The position numbers and the translations under genes were made by a program. A stretch of DNA of 64,000 nucleotides, taken from assembly GCA_946811185.2 (NCBI GenBank), contig OX328108.1, positions 39,574,357-39,638,356 on the forward strand, given 5' to 3'. The notes under the pieces were generated by a model. It saw only the letters and a list, made by a program, of their open reading frames with translations. It was not told where the DNA came from and made no database searches. Position 1 is the stretch's first letter. Every line of letters begins with the position of its first letter. The DNA comes from Hippopus hippopus (lineage: Eukaryota > Mollusca > Bivalvia > Cardiida > Cardiidae). Shown one piece after another: positions 10,503-18,754 of the stretch.

Positions 10503-11804
10503 TTACAAGTCTAACTCTATCAAAATAGATATGTAAGAGTGACGCGCAGTAGGGTTGTCTGATCTTGAAATAAAGTTTATGATGTCACATTGTTTAATTT
10601 CGAGTGGTTTAGGAAAAACTACACAGCTACAAGTCTCATCTTTCTTTTTAATAATAGAGTAATCAACCCGCTCTATTCCGTTTACCACAATATTAACTTT
10701 TACCTCTTCTGGTACATTAGGGTTATCTTTAACAACCGTTAAACTACCTCTTATAATTCTACCCGACGCACTCATACAATAACCACCCAAACCATGCTCT
10801 TTGCCTGAAGCACCATTACCAAATGAAAACTCATAATTACCATCTCCTATTGGCCCATTTTCTTCAGCCTACACGGTTATAATAGGGAGGGAGACTTTTT
10901 TATCCACGTAGGATTTTGTTGCTAAATCTCTCTCTTCTACTGGGGTTGCCGCGTTTTTTATAGAAAAACCCTGAAGATTTATGTTAGTTGCTGCCATAAA
11001 ACTTCCATCCCAATTTTTTATAATAGCTCCACCATTATCAACATAATTTTTATTGACAGCGGAGTAAAGGGATGCGGGATTTGGTAATCCAATAATCTGG
11101 TGATCATTCATATCTATTTCACCAGCCATTATAAAAGATCCATCTTGTTTTTTTGTCAAAGCTTTTTCACCCGCGGTAGCCGCCTCAACGATGGTATCTA
11201 CATAAAACTTATTTGCAGCTTGTTGGTTTTCTAAAGGGATTCCAACGTCACTAATTCTCCGCCTACCCATAGAAACGTCTGCAACTGCTAGATACATTTC
11301 ATCTAAGTAAACAAAGGCTCGTCTCAAACCATCTACATAAGCCCTAGTCGCAGCATCTTGTGGATATACGGGATCTATAAGATTTGTTAAACTATATCCT
11401 TTCATATTTATATTTGCAACAGCGGAAAAGGTGCCATCTGGTTCCACTACTATTGCTTTAACACTCTTATCCACATAATTTTTAGTAGCAGCTTCATGCG
11501 AGTCTGTTGGTTCCTTAACGTTTTTTATTGGATTAAAACCCATGTTTAAATAACCATTTTTAACGTGGTATCCACCGTTTTCATCCAACAACCCTGAGTT
11601 GGTGTCAACATAAGCTTTAGTTGCCACATCGTGAGAATTTACTGGATTACTAACCCTCGTTAATGTATTACCATTCATGTTTATAGAACCAGTAACAACA
11701 GTTGTTCCATCTTTACGTAAAAAATTATTATTTATGTAAGCGAGTGATACACCATCACCGCTTGTTTCAGCATCTTCCATTCTTCCAAATTTGTTAACAG
11801 GCAT
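10503..11804 (-). pseudogene. Fibre/attachment-type protein, shaft repeats and head split by in-frame TAG
   Basis: From ATG at 11804 the first 311 codons hold six repeats of about 45 residues ending in variants of DAATKxYVD (around residues 60-67, 105-112, 150-157, 195-202, 249-255 and 294-301), each preceded by an INMxGxxL-type strand. This is the repeat known from phage and virus tail-fibre shafts. A TAG at 10869-10871 ends the frame, but the same frame continues open for 121 codons to 10503, encoding a compact domain beginning near NGPIGDGNYEF with FGNGASGKEHG, which looks like a fibre head. Either a nonsense mutation has cut off the head or the stop is read through. Inferred role: trimeric spike for host attachment. 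Leftmost gene of a leftward cluster with the protease and integrase. Confidence 0.75.
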
Positions 11805-11815
11805 TTGTTATAATG

Positions 11816-12232
11816 CTAAAAAAGTTTATTTAAAACATTTTGAAACCCGTTCTCTGTGGATAACTCTTTTAGAATGTAAAAACATAAATGGCCACAAAAT
11901 ACTTGCCCAGCTCGTTGTAATTGATCAGTATTGTACTGTATTGGGCTTTTTAGGTACTCTCGAATTTCAACAGGTGGTTGTATACCATAACTATCAAAAT
12001 AAATTTTAGTTTTACCATTTTTATACCAAGCGACCCAATGTGTACCAGGTCCACCACTTTTATCAAAGTTTACTATGCCACATTCTTTTTCACTCGGTTT
12101 TCTCGGTAATGTATCTAGTAAAAAAACTCCTCTAAAATAAGGAATCTTTAATCTTTTAGCGGCACCCTCTAATTCGAAATTGTTCAACGGTTTATTTGGT
12201 AAAATTACGTTTTCAATCGAAATATTTGGCAT
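11816..12232 (-). CDS. PRO: Adenain-type maturation cysteine protease
   Basis: 138 aa, of Polinton/adenovirus protease (Ulp1-like, C5) type. The catalytic set is visible: His65 in GTHWVAWY, Asp80 in YFDSYG, Gln106, and Cys113 in FCGHLCFYIL, with a Gln-to-Cys spacing of seven as in adenain. It is open and complete, and would cleave capsid precursor proteins after Gly-Gly or Gly-x motifs; candidate substrates are the proteins at 9959, 15543 and 19652. It sits 11 bp upstream of the fibre gene and just downstream of the integrase on the same strand. The start lies in TTAAAAAATG, a weak version of the element's start motif. Confidence 0.93.
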   Translation of the reverse strand: MPNISIENVILPNKPLNNFELEGAAKRLKIPYFRGVFLLDTLPRKPSEKECGIVNFDKSGGPGTHWVAWYKNGKTKIYFDSYGIQPPVEIREYLKSPIQYNTDQLQRAGQVFCGHLCFYILKELSTENGFQNVLNKLF

Positions 12233-12242
12233 TTTTTAATAG

Positions 12243-13150
12243 TTAAATATTTCTAATGCCTTTATTGTCAACCCACGAATTAAATTCCTTGGGATAACCT
12301 TTCCACTTTACGAGATATTTCTTTTTTCCTTTTTTAATAACCTTTTCTATTCTATACAGCTCTTGACTGGTTTTTTGTAGTTCAGGTTCATAAAAAGCAC
12401 CTTGTATTTCTTCTCCATTTAAATCCTTAATTTTATATGTTACGGGTGATGTAAGTTTTACTTCAGAAACTGTAAAAACCTCCTCAGTCCATCTTGTTGT
12501 ATAACCTTTCTCAAAAGTCTTTTTCTTTTTACTTATCCTTACCTTATCTCCAACGGAAAACTTAGGATTTATATCTTCTTTTATTTCGAGATGATCGGGG
12601 TAAAGATTTCTCCAAACTCTCGTTTCATTTTCTGTTTTACTAGCGTTTACCGGAGTCATCTTAATAGATGAATGCCTCGTGTTATTATATTCTTTAACCA
12701 GATCCGGTAACACATTGATGTAAACGTTTGTGGAGTTAGCGGAAAAATACTTCCACATTTTTTCTTTCATTGTTCTAATCCATCTCTCAACCACACTAGA
12801 TTTTTCCTCATTTTCAGTAGAATACAATTCAACCAAGTCTTTAACATCTTTGTTATAAAACTCTTTACCCTTATCCACCCACATTTTTTCAGGTTTTCTC
12901 TCCTTAAAAATACTCTTTAATGCTATAGCAACGGATTTCCCTGTTTTGTCTTTTAATGGCACCAGATATCCATATTTAGAAAAGATGTCAATGACAGCGA
13001 GAAGGTATTTAACACCACGATTAAGCTTAGAAAATGCATGTCTACTAAATCCGCAGCCCATATCCTATCTATACCGTTTACTCTAACTCTCCTTTTATTA
13101 AATTTTCTTCTTACGGGTTTATGTAATTCTTCCGCTAAAATTTTTATCGA
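12243..13150 (-). pseudogene. INT: Retroviral-type integrase with chromodomain, frameshifted and with shortened DDE core
   Basis: The open part (13061-12243) encodes the rve core with VIDIFSKYGYLVPL, second catalytic Asp in WVDKGKEF and Glu in SVVERWIRT, and a C-terminal chromodomain (YLVKWKGYPKEFNSWV). The segment with the first catalytic Asp (AADLVDM, around 13054-13040) lies in another frame, so a frameshift lies near 13040. The Asp-to-Glu distance is 28 intervening residues instead of the canonical 35, equal to a 7-codon in-frame loss at 12820-12800. Upstream, the first frame stays open through the end of the neighbouring PLA2 gene, and I see no clear ATG. It would insert the element into DNA, making the 6-bp duplication. 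Both defects argue it is inactive here. Confidence 0.9.
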
Positions 13151-13650
13151 GTTTTTTTTTCGACTCCCATTCCAAATTTCATCTTCGTTCCAATGAGTCT
13201 ACTTACCAAACCCTTTTCCATTTTTTCTCTAATACTAGGATTGTAAATACCTTCTAACTCTGTTAACATATCTTTATCACGTATTTCATTCCTAGTTTTT
13301 GTATCATCATGCTTAAGATAGCAAACATCATGATTATAAGCAGCTTGATCTACTCTATTTATAGGTTTACTCCATTCCTTTGGGGTTAGATCAGGATTTA
13401 ATCTCTCATCTAGCTTGGTACCTGGCCCCGTAAAATTGTGACCAGGAAGATGCATTTCAAAAGGCATCATGTTTATAAATTTGTTTAAGATGCTACTGCC
13501 ATTAGTAGTTTTTTTTTCTCCTTTTATAAATTGTGTTTTAGTTATTCCACAAACCACACATTTACCCCGCATCATATTTCTTCCATTTTTAGAAACGGTA
13601 TACCCGATATTACTCGTATCAGTATGTTTTTTACATTTAACGCAATACAT
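13144..13650 (-). CDS. Zinc-ribbon plus parvovirus-type phospholipase A2-like protein
   Basis: 168 aa. Residues 3-34 carry CxxC...CxxC (Cys3, 6, 31, 34), a zinc ribbon of the DUF5679 kind. Residues about 63-130 resemble the PLA2 domain of parvovirus VP1: LPGHNFTGPGTKL gives the calcium-binding glycine loop, and AAYNHDVCY gives the His107-Asp108 catalytic pair and a conserved Tyr111. In parvoviruses this domain breaches endosomal membranes during entry; a similar role here is inferred. It starts exactly at a TATAAAATG box, divergent from the ATPase gene (33 bp between start codons). Its 3' end overlaps the reconstructed integrase N-terminal frame around an A9 run. Confidence 0.82.
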   Translation of the reverse strand: MYCVKCKKHTDTSNIGYTVSKNGRNMMRGKCVVCGITKTQFIKGEKKTTNGSSILNKFINMMPFEMHLPGHNFTGPGTKLDERLNPDLTPKEWSKPINRVDQAAYNHDVCYLKHDDTKTRNEIRDKDMLTELEGIYNPSIREKMEKGLVSRLIGTKMKFGMGVEKKTR

Positions 13651-13686
13651 TTTATATATAAAAATTAAAAAAAGTTATATAAAATG
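13648..13686. promoter_or_regulatory. Divergent start region with two TATAAAATG boxes
   Basis: TATAAAATG occurs on the minus strand at 13656-13648 (PLA2-like gene) and on the plus strand at 13678-13686 (ATPase gene). In both the final ATG is the start codon. The spacer between is nearly pure A/T. The same box starts genes at 14512, 14740, 15537 and 20492. Confidence 0.6.
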
Positions 13687-14466
13687 GATATTATAAACTT
13701 ATCATGGAATGAAGTAGTATCAAAGAGATTTAATCACTCTCTTTTACCAAAAAGTATTAGAGGTTTAATTATAGGCAAATCAGGTTGTGGTAAAACTACT
13801 TTATTGTTAAACCTTTTACTCAGACCAGGTTGGCTTGACTACAACGATTTGAGTGTTTTCGGAAAAAGCCTTTTTCAACCGGAATACCGAATACTAAAAA
13901 AGGCTTTTGAAGAAAAACTACCAAAAGAATATATCTTAAGGTTGTTTAACATGCGTGATGAGATACAAGAACTAAACATTGTACCAACAGCTTTAGTTGA
14001 AGAATGGATTAAGACGATTAAAAACAAATCGGATATAAATTGCAACTTCTTTGAAAATGCTAGTGATGTGCCTGATCCGAGAGAGTTAAACTCAGAAAAT
14101 AAAAATTTAATGATATTTGACGATTTACTTTTAGAAAGGCAAAATAAATGCGAGTGTTACTACATTCGAGGAAGGCATAGTAATGTTGACTGCTTTTACC
14201 TCTCACAGAATTATTTTAGACTACCGAGACAAACTATTAGAGAAAACGCTAATTTTATTTGCCTTTTCCCACAAGACCTAAAAAACATTAATCATATTTA
14301 TAACGATCATGTAGGTGAAGATATGCCTAAGGACGAGTTTAGAAAATTTTGTCAAAAGGCATGGGAAAAACCACACGGTTTTGCTATCATTGATTTAACC
14401 AGTAAAAAACATGATGGAAAGTACAGAAACGGTTTTGACAATTTTTACATACCAAAGTCAGTGTAA
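13684..14466 (+). CDS. ATP: Genome-packaging ATPase (FtsK/HerA-type)
   Basis: 260 aa, typical of Polinton and adenovirus-like lineages. Walker A is GKSGCGKTT at residues 31-39. Walker B is LMIFDD at 142-147 with acidic pair D146/D147. The SQNYFRLPR sensor segment lies at 174-182. It would pump DNA into the capsid. The start lies in TATATAAAATG. The frame is complete with no break, about the usual size for the family, and it heads the long rightward morphogenesis cluster. Confidence 0.95.
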   Translation: MDIINLSWNEVVSKRFNHSLLPKSIRGLIIGKSGCGKTTLLLNLLLRPGWLDYNDLSVFGKSLFQPEYRILKKAFEEKLPKEYILRLFNMRDEIQELNIVPTALVEEWIKTIKNKSDINCNFFENASDVPDPRELNSENKNLMIFDDLLLERQNKCECYYIRGRHSNVDCFYLSQNYFRLPRQTIRENANFICLFPQDLKNINHIYNDHVGEDMPKDEFRKFCQKAWEKPHGFAIIDLTSKKHDGKYRNGFDNFYIPKSV

Positions 14467-14517
14467 ACAAGCCCCGCTTCAATCGTTTGGGCTAAAGAAA
14501 TTATACTCTAATATAAA

Positions 14518-14682
14518 ATGAAATATATAAAGATATTTTCAAAGGGAAAAAAAGAAAGAACTATTGATATTCTTAAAAATCAAGTTATCAAGCAGGATAG
14601 ACGCATACAACAATTAGAATTAATTATTGCTGGTTTAATGGAGGTTGTAAGTGATATGAAGAAAGAGAATAAACCTAAATAA
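14518..14682 (+). CDS. Small basic coiled-coil protein (54 aa)
   Basis: Short frame from ATG at 14518 to TAA at 14680-14682. The start is exactly a TATAAAATG box, the main evidence that it is expressed. The N-terminus is strongly basic; the middle (QQLELIIAGLMEVV) is amphipathic and probably a short helix or coiled coil. It lies between the ATPase and penton genes with about 50-60 bp on either side. Function unknown. Confidence 0.6.
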   Translation: MKYIKIFSKGKKERTIDILKNQVIKQDRRIQQLELIIAGLMEVVSDMKKENKPK

Positions 14683-14745
14683 ACCTGTTAGGATATAATA
14701 TTACTATTTGATTATATATTAAATATTATATTTAAATATTATAAA

Positions 14746-15519
14746 ATGGAAGAACTTTTAGAACAAATTGTAAAAAATACAAACCACAAAACATCATTTC
14801 AAATTATAGTAAGCGACATCAAAACACGTTTTAGAACGAGGTTTAACCCTCCAATTCAACTGGAAAAGGATAAAGTATATGAAATAGCTTTAGTAAACCT
14901 TGAAACATACTACTCTTTTCCAAACATTGATGAAACAAACAATATATTCGTTTATTCTCCAGACAATGGTAATTCATGGGTTAAAATAAGAATACCTGAA
15001 GGAAGTTATGACCTTGTTGGCATTAATGACACCATTCACCAGGAAATGAGAAAAAAGGGTCATTATGATAGAGTTAATGAAGGGTATCCTATTAACATTT
15101 CTGCAAACACCAATACTCTAAAGTCTATTATTACTTTAGAAGATGGTTATCAAGTAGATTTTAATCAACCAGGCTCCATTGCTAAAGTATTAGGATTTAC
15201 TCGCGCTAAATATACACAAGGATTTCACGAGTCAGAGAATGTAGTGAACATTCTTAGCATAAATAGTTTGCTCGTTAACATAGATATTATTTCAGGAAGT
15301 TATGTTAATGGTTCAACAAAAAACACTATTTACTCTTTTTTCCCAGATGTTGCACCTGGATATAAGATAATTGAGTCACCAGTTAATTTAGTATACTTAC
15401 CAATAACATTAGATGAAATACATAACCTAGAGGTAAATATTACGGATCAAGATGGTAATTTACTAAATCTTAGAGGTGAAAATTTAACAATTAGGTTTCA
15501 TATTAGAGAAGCGAGATAA
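14746..15519 (+). CDS. Minor capsid (penton) protein, single jelly-roll type
   Basis: 257 aa matching the Polinton penton family: an early basic strand (SDIKTRFRTRF), then YEIALVNLETYYSFPNID, followed by IPEGSYDLVGIN, and a C-terminal LTIRFHIREAR strand. In Polintons this protein is proposed to fill the five-fold vertices. The frame is intact and starts in TATAAAATG (14740-14748). It is followed by the glycine-rich gene at 15543 with a 23-bp gap. Confidence 0.88.
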   Translation: MEELLEQIVKNTNHKTSFQIIVSDIKTRFRTRFNPPIQLEKDKVYEIALVNLETYYSFPNIDETNNIFVYSPDNGNSWVKIRIPEGSYDLVGINDTIHQEMRKKGHYDRVNEGYPINISANTNTLKSIITLEDGYQVDFNQPGSIAKVLGFTRAKYTQGFHESENVVNILSINSLLVNIDIISGSYVNGSTKNTIYSFFPDVAPGYKIIESPVNLVYLPITLDEIHNLEVNITDQDGNLLNLRGENLTIRFHIREAR

Positions 15520-15542
15520 ATAAAAAAATAGTTGTATATAAA

Positions 15543-16127
15543 ATGATGAGTTACACTAATGTTAAATTAAATATATCGGAAGGGCAAAAGGAAAAGCTTC
15601 AACATGCTGTTAAAGCTGCTTGTCCAGTAAGTATTCGTTTAGCTCATGAAGATTTACGAGGTAATGATGTTTTAGCAATTACCGATTCACAAGCAAGGAA
15701 AATAGCTAAAGCCTATGAGGATCGTAAGGGTATAACTATTAAAATGTCTGCGAAACAGCTTAAATATAACACAAAAATAGAAGGAGGTTTTCTCGGAATG
15801 TTAGCTGGGTTAGCTGCTAGAGCTTTGCCGATGCTTGCAAAAACTGTTTTACCAGCTTTAGGTGTTGGTGCTCTTTCTGGATTAGCTCAATCAGGTGTGC
15901 AAAAAGCAATGGGATCAGGTCTTTACCTTAAAAAAGGAGGATGTGTTTGTCAAGTTGAAACTGATGGATGTGGATTATACTTAAAACCATACAAAGGTAA
16001 AGGATTAGCTTCCGTTGGTGATGGGTTGTATTTAAAGCAAGGAGGAAAAATGTATGATGGGAAAGGACTTTTACTCGGACCTAATAGTCCATTTGCTAAT
16101 ATCCCTATCTTAGGAGCTATATTATAA
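15543..16127 (+). CDS. Glycine-rich presumed virion protein with adenain-type cleavage motif
   Basis: 194 aa. An N-terminal domain (1-75) of mixed charge is followed by IEGG (79-82), fitting (M/I/L)-x-G-G-x for adenain-like proteases, then an amphipathic or hydrophobic stretch (83-120) rich in Ala, Leu and Gly, and a tail with three GLYLK repeats (126, 144, 161) and two close cysteines. The arrangement (propeptide, cleavage site, membrane-active-looking helix) recalls adenovirus-type internal capsid proteins; that is inference. The start is TATATAAAATGATG, with two possible ATGs. Such Polinton proteins are often called PX-like; I do not assign the name firmly. Confidence 0.75.
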   Translation: MMSYTNVKLNISEGQKEKLQHAVKAACPVSIRLAHEDLRGNDVLAITDSQARKIAKAYEDRKGITIKMSAKQLKYNTKIEGGFLGMLAGLAARALPMLAKTVLPALGVGALSGLAQSGVQKAMGSGLYLKKGGCVCQVETDGCGLYLKPYKGKGLASVGDGLYLKQGGKMYDGKGLLLGPNSPFANIPILGAIL

Positions 16128-16149
16128 ATATTATTTTCATCAAAATAAA

Positions 16150-16530
16150 ATGGATATTCATAAATTTGGTATAAAACCTAATATTACTAATCAACATAAA
16201 ACTATATTTTGGAAACCTCATTTACAAGGAGTAAGATACCCTCCTTTAAAACAAGATCCTCTAAAATGGAAAATATACTCGCAAGTAACTATCAAGATTC
16301 CTCCTCGTGATGGCATGAGACTTTCGCTAGGATTTGGTTATATAACTACACGAGGAGTTGTAGTGATATCTGTTAGTAATGAATGGAAAGATAGTTTAAC
16401 CATTCTTAACGGGGCACATCTTGATAATGAGGCTAATGATATCTTAGTCTACATTTATAATTTCTCACAAAAACCGATCGAAATACCTGATGGAGAGTTA
16501 TTCTGTTATCTAAAATATTTGCAATCTTGA
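16150..16530 (+). CDS. dUTPase-fold-like protein (126 aa)
   Basis: The central and C-terminal part follows the dUTPase strand order: MRLSLGFGYITTRGVVVIS, then SLTILNGAHLDNEANDILVYIYNFS, then a turn PIEIPDGELFCYL. However, the family's catalytic Asp/Tyr motif in the G-V-V region is replaced (RGVVVISVSNEW), so activity as a dUTPase is doubtful and a structural use of the fold is equally possible. Starts in AAATAAAATG, a weaker form of the start box. Embedded in the rightward structural-gene cluster. Confidence 0.55.
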   Translation: MDIHKFGIKPNITNQHKTIFWKPHLQGVRYPPLKQDPLKWKIYSQVTIKIPPRDGMRLSLGFGYITTRGVVVISVSNEWKDSLTILNGAHLDNEANDILVYIYNFSQKPIEIPDGELFCYLKYLQS

Positions 16531-16556
16531 GATAAAAAAATTATTATTTTAATAAA

Positions 16557-17240
16557 ATGGCAGATACAGATCAAAAACACCCTAATAAAATATATCCTCC
16601 GTTACCTCGAGAAAGAAATAATCCAAGCGCTCCATCTATCGAGATGCATGCAATGGGAGATGACAAAGGTCATTCCTACCGTTTACAAAAAATATCGGAA
16701 ATACAACAGTTTCTTGAGAAAGAAGTTCAAACTAGAAACGTTCTAGCAAAAAAGTATTTACGTGCTTCAAGAATTATAAGCAATGTTGATGTTGTTTTAG
16801 CTACAACAGCTTTAGGTGCAGGTGCAGGAGGAATTGGACTGCTATCTACAGTAGTAGCGATTCCCGCTGTTGTTGCCTTAGAAGGAGTTGCCTTAGGAGT
16901 TGGTCTTCTAAGCGTAGTTGGTAATTTTGTTGTAAGAAATACTAGAAGCAAAGCAGAAAAGCATATGAAGATTAGAATGCTTGCAGATGCAAAATTAGAT
17001 ACTCTTTCAACACATATTTCCAAGGCTTTGGTGGATGGTATTGTTTCAGATGATGAATTTAAACTTATTATGGAAGAAGTAGAAAAGTATAAGGTTATGA
17101 AGGAAGAGATACGTACCAAGATCAAGAAGAAGATCTCTACTGAAAATGAAGAAAGTTTGATTGAAAAAGGAAGGCAAGAAGCTCGTGAATCCTTTCGGAA
17201 GCTCGTTGAAAAGAATCATGGCGGTTCCCTCCCCTATTAA
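16557..17240 (+). CDS. Polinton membrane protein with central hydrophobic hairpin
   Basis: 227 aa. The N-terminus is proline-rich with YPPL (13-16) and PSAP (23-26), both resembling viral late-domain motifs. Residues about 42-75 are helical. Residues 79-126 are a long Ala/Gly/Val/Leu hydrophobic stretch, enough for two membrane passes. The rest is a charged helical region. I have seen this architecture as an uncharacterised protein in animal Polintons but know no function. The start lies in TTAATAAAATG. The stop at 17240 is only 17 bp before the mariner insertion. Confidence 0.75.
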   Translation: MADTDQKHPNKIYPPLPRERNNPSAPSIEMHAMGDDKGHSYRLQKISEIQQFLEKEVQTRNVLAKKYLRASRIISNVDVVLATTALGAGAGGIGLLSTVVAIPAVVALEGVALGVGLLSVVGNFVVRNTRSKAEKHMKIRMLADAKLDTLSTHISKALVDGIVSDDEFKLIMEEVEKYKVMKEEIRTKIKKKISTENEESLIEKGRQEARESFRKLVEKNHGGSLPY

Positions 17241-18659
17241 AAAAATTATAAAGAATACGTGGGGTGATCAGAAAGAACGTGGACCAGTGCCGGTATCGGA
17301 ATATCATTATAAAAAACAACTTGGAGTGTTTACTATTTTTGAAAGTAACCTCCATTGAGTTCTATGCACTTACTAATTCTTGATTTCCACATGCGAAACA
17401 CGTGTGCGAGCGCGTCACGTGACATTCCTCTCAAGGACCCGGTCATAGCGAGGGTTAGCTCCTCTCTACTCTTGTAGTGCGTGCCACATAGAGAATCTTT
17501 CAAAACAGGAACTAGTCAGATGTCACATGGAGTCAGGACTAAATTTTAAGGGGCATTGGTTGGTGTTTCTATGTTTAGTTTTTGCAACGTTTCTTGTCCA
17601 AGCGCGGCTTTGTGAGCTAGGGCGTTATCTTAGTGTAAAGTGACGTCACCCCGCAGGACTTCAGGCTGTTTTTTCCGTATGGTGTTTGTGAAATTTATTT
17701 GAATAATGTTGGCATAAAACTCAGTATTGACTGCAGTATGTATAGATACAACATGATGTAGAGGAAAAAAAGGAGAACAGAAATACATGATGTATAGCTT
17801 TACCAAGTGACTTAGAGAGGTTGGCTTTACCAGCGGAAGGCGATGTTGGATGTTTCCATACAGTGCTTTATTGTTTAGATTCAGTCTCGTTAAAGTGTGC
17901 CTATGTTTCATCGCTTGTTCCAATACGATGGGTAAAGTTTGACCCCTCTATCCTAATGCGTTCTGAAATTTCTTAACAGATTTCGACCCTAACCCCCATT
18001 TTCTCGGGCGTCAGTTGCCGAGGTACCCACCTTAAGCAAACACACGGCATTCCAAGATTCTCAATCAAAATCTTCTGAGCACTTTTATATGAAATGTTGT
18101 ATGTGTCAGCTATTTTCCTGACAGTATCTCGATGATTTTGTTTTGCATGCTACTCTACACACGTTATGATTTTGTCTGTGATTGATGTTGATGGACAGCC
18201 AGATTTAGGGCCATCTTTAACAGTATCGCACCCTTGTCTAAATTGGTCCGATCCATGTACGAATATCAGAATTCTTTAGTGCAGAGTCCCCTTAAACTGT
18301 TTCTCAATCGGTTTTGATTTCCGATAAATATTTTCCGAGTTTGACGTAAAACTTTATGATTACTCTCGGCTCAAATAAAACGTCGTCCGACATTTTGGAC
18401 CACTAATGCAGTATATGACGTCATGAGAATGACGTCACACTTTACCTACTTGAATAAGACGACATTTGAAAGCTTTAGTCAGTTACCAGATAATTAATGC
18501 TCATCTATACAAATTTTTGTAATCCTACGTGTAGTAGTTTTCAAAATAACGAGGTGGTCCGCGATCTTTTTGATCACCCCTCGTAGACCAAGATGTTGTC
18601 TTTTGCCTGAAATTCGTTGTAAGTGTATTTGTGAAATAGGTGATACCTCAGACATGTAA
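17218..18659 (+). pseudogene. Tiny cysteine-rich ORF split by mariner insertion
   Basis: An ATG at 17218, overlapping the end of the membrane-protein gene, opens a frame that reaches the mariner at 17257. Ignoring the mariner and one TA copy, the same frame continues from 18586 to a TAA at 18657-18659, giving 37 codons plus stop with five cysteines clustered in the second half. The exact phase agreement across a 1.33-kb insertion supports a real pre-insertion gene, but the short length leaves chance possible. It is followed at once by a 12-bp hairpin. Function unknown. Confidence 0.4.
17258..18583 (-). mobile_element. Mariner-type transposon inserted in the Polinton
   Basis: Terminal inverted repeats CGTGGGGTGATCAGAAAGAA and, inverted, CGAGGGGTGATCAAAAAGAT, with TA on both sides (17256-17257 and 18584-18585). 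A degenerate minus-strand transposase is recognisable at 17630-17923 (FTNTIRKKQPEVLRGDVTLH, the segment before the second catalytic Asp). No intact ORF remains. The element is 1,326 bp and a related copy lies at 51236-52497. It invaded after the Polinton was formed. Confidence 0.92.
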
Positions 18660-18692
18660 TATATAAGAGAATATATAATGCTCTTATATATT
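18658..18692. terminator. 12-bp hairpin downstream of split ORF
   Basis: AATATATAAGAG (18658-18669) pairs perfectly with CTCTTATATATT (18681-18692), loop 11 nt. It starts inside the TAA stop of the small split ORF. It belongs with the other gene-end hairpins of the element. Confidence 0.5.
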
Positions 18693-18754
18693 AAAACTGT
18701 GTTAAAAACTATGATAAAAACTATGTTAAAAAATTATTTTAGTAATTAAAAAAA

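Noticed and set aside
16727..17125. 132-aa minus-strand ORF opposite the membrane protein gene
   Set aside because: Shadow of the real plus-strand gene; low-complexity Ala/Thr composition.
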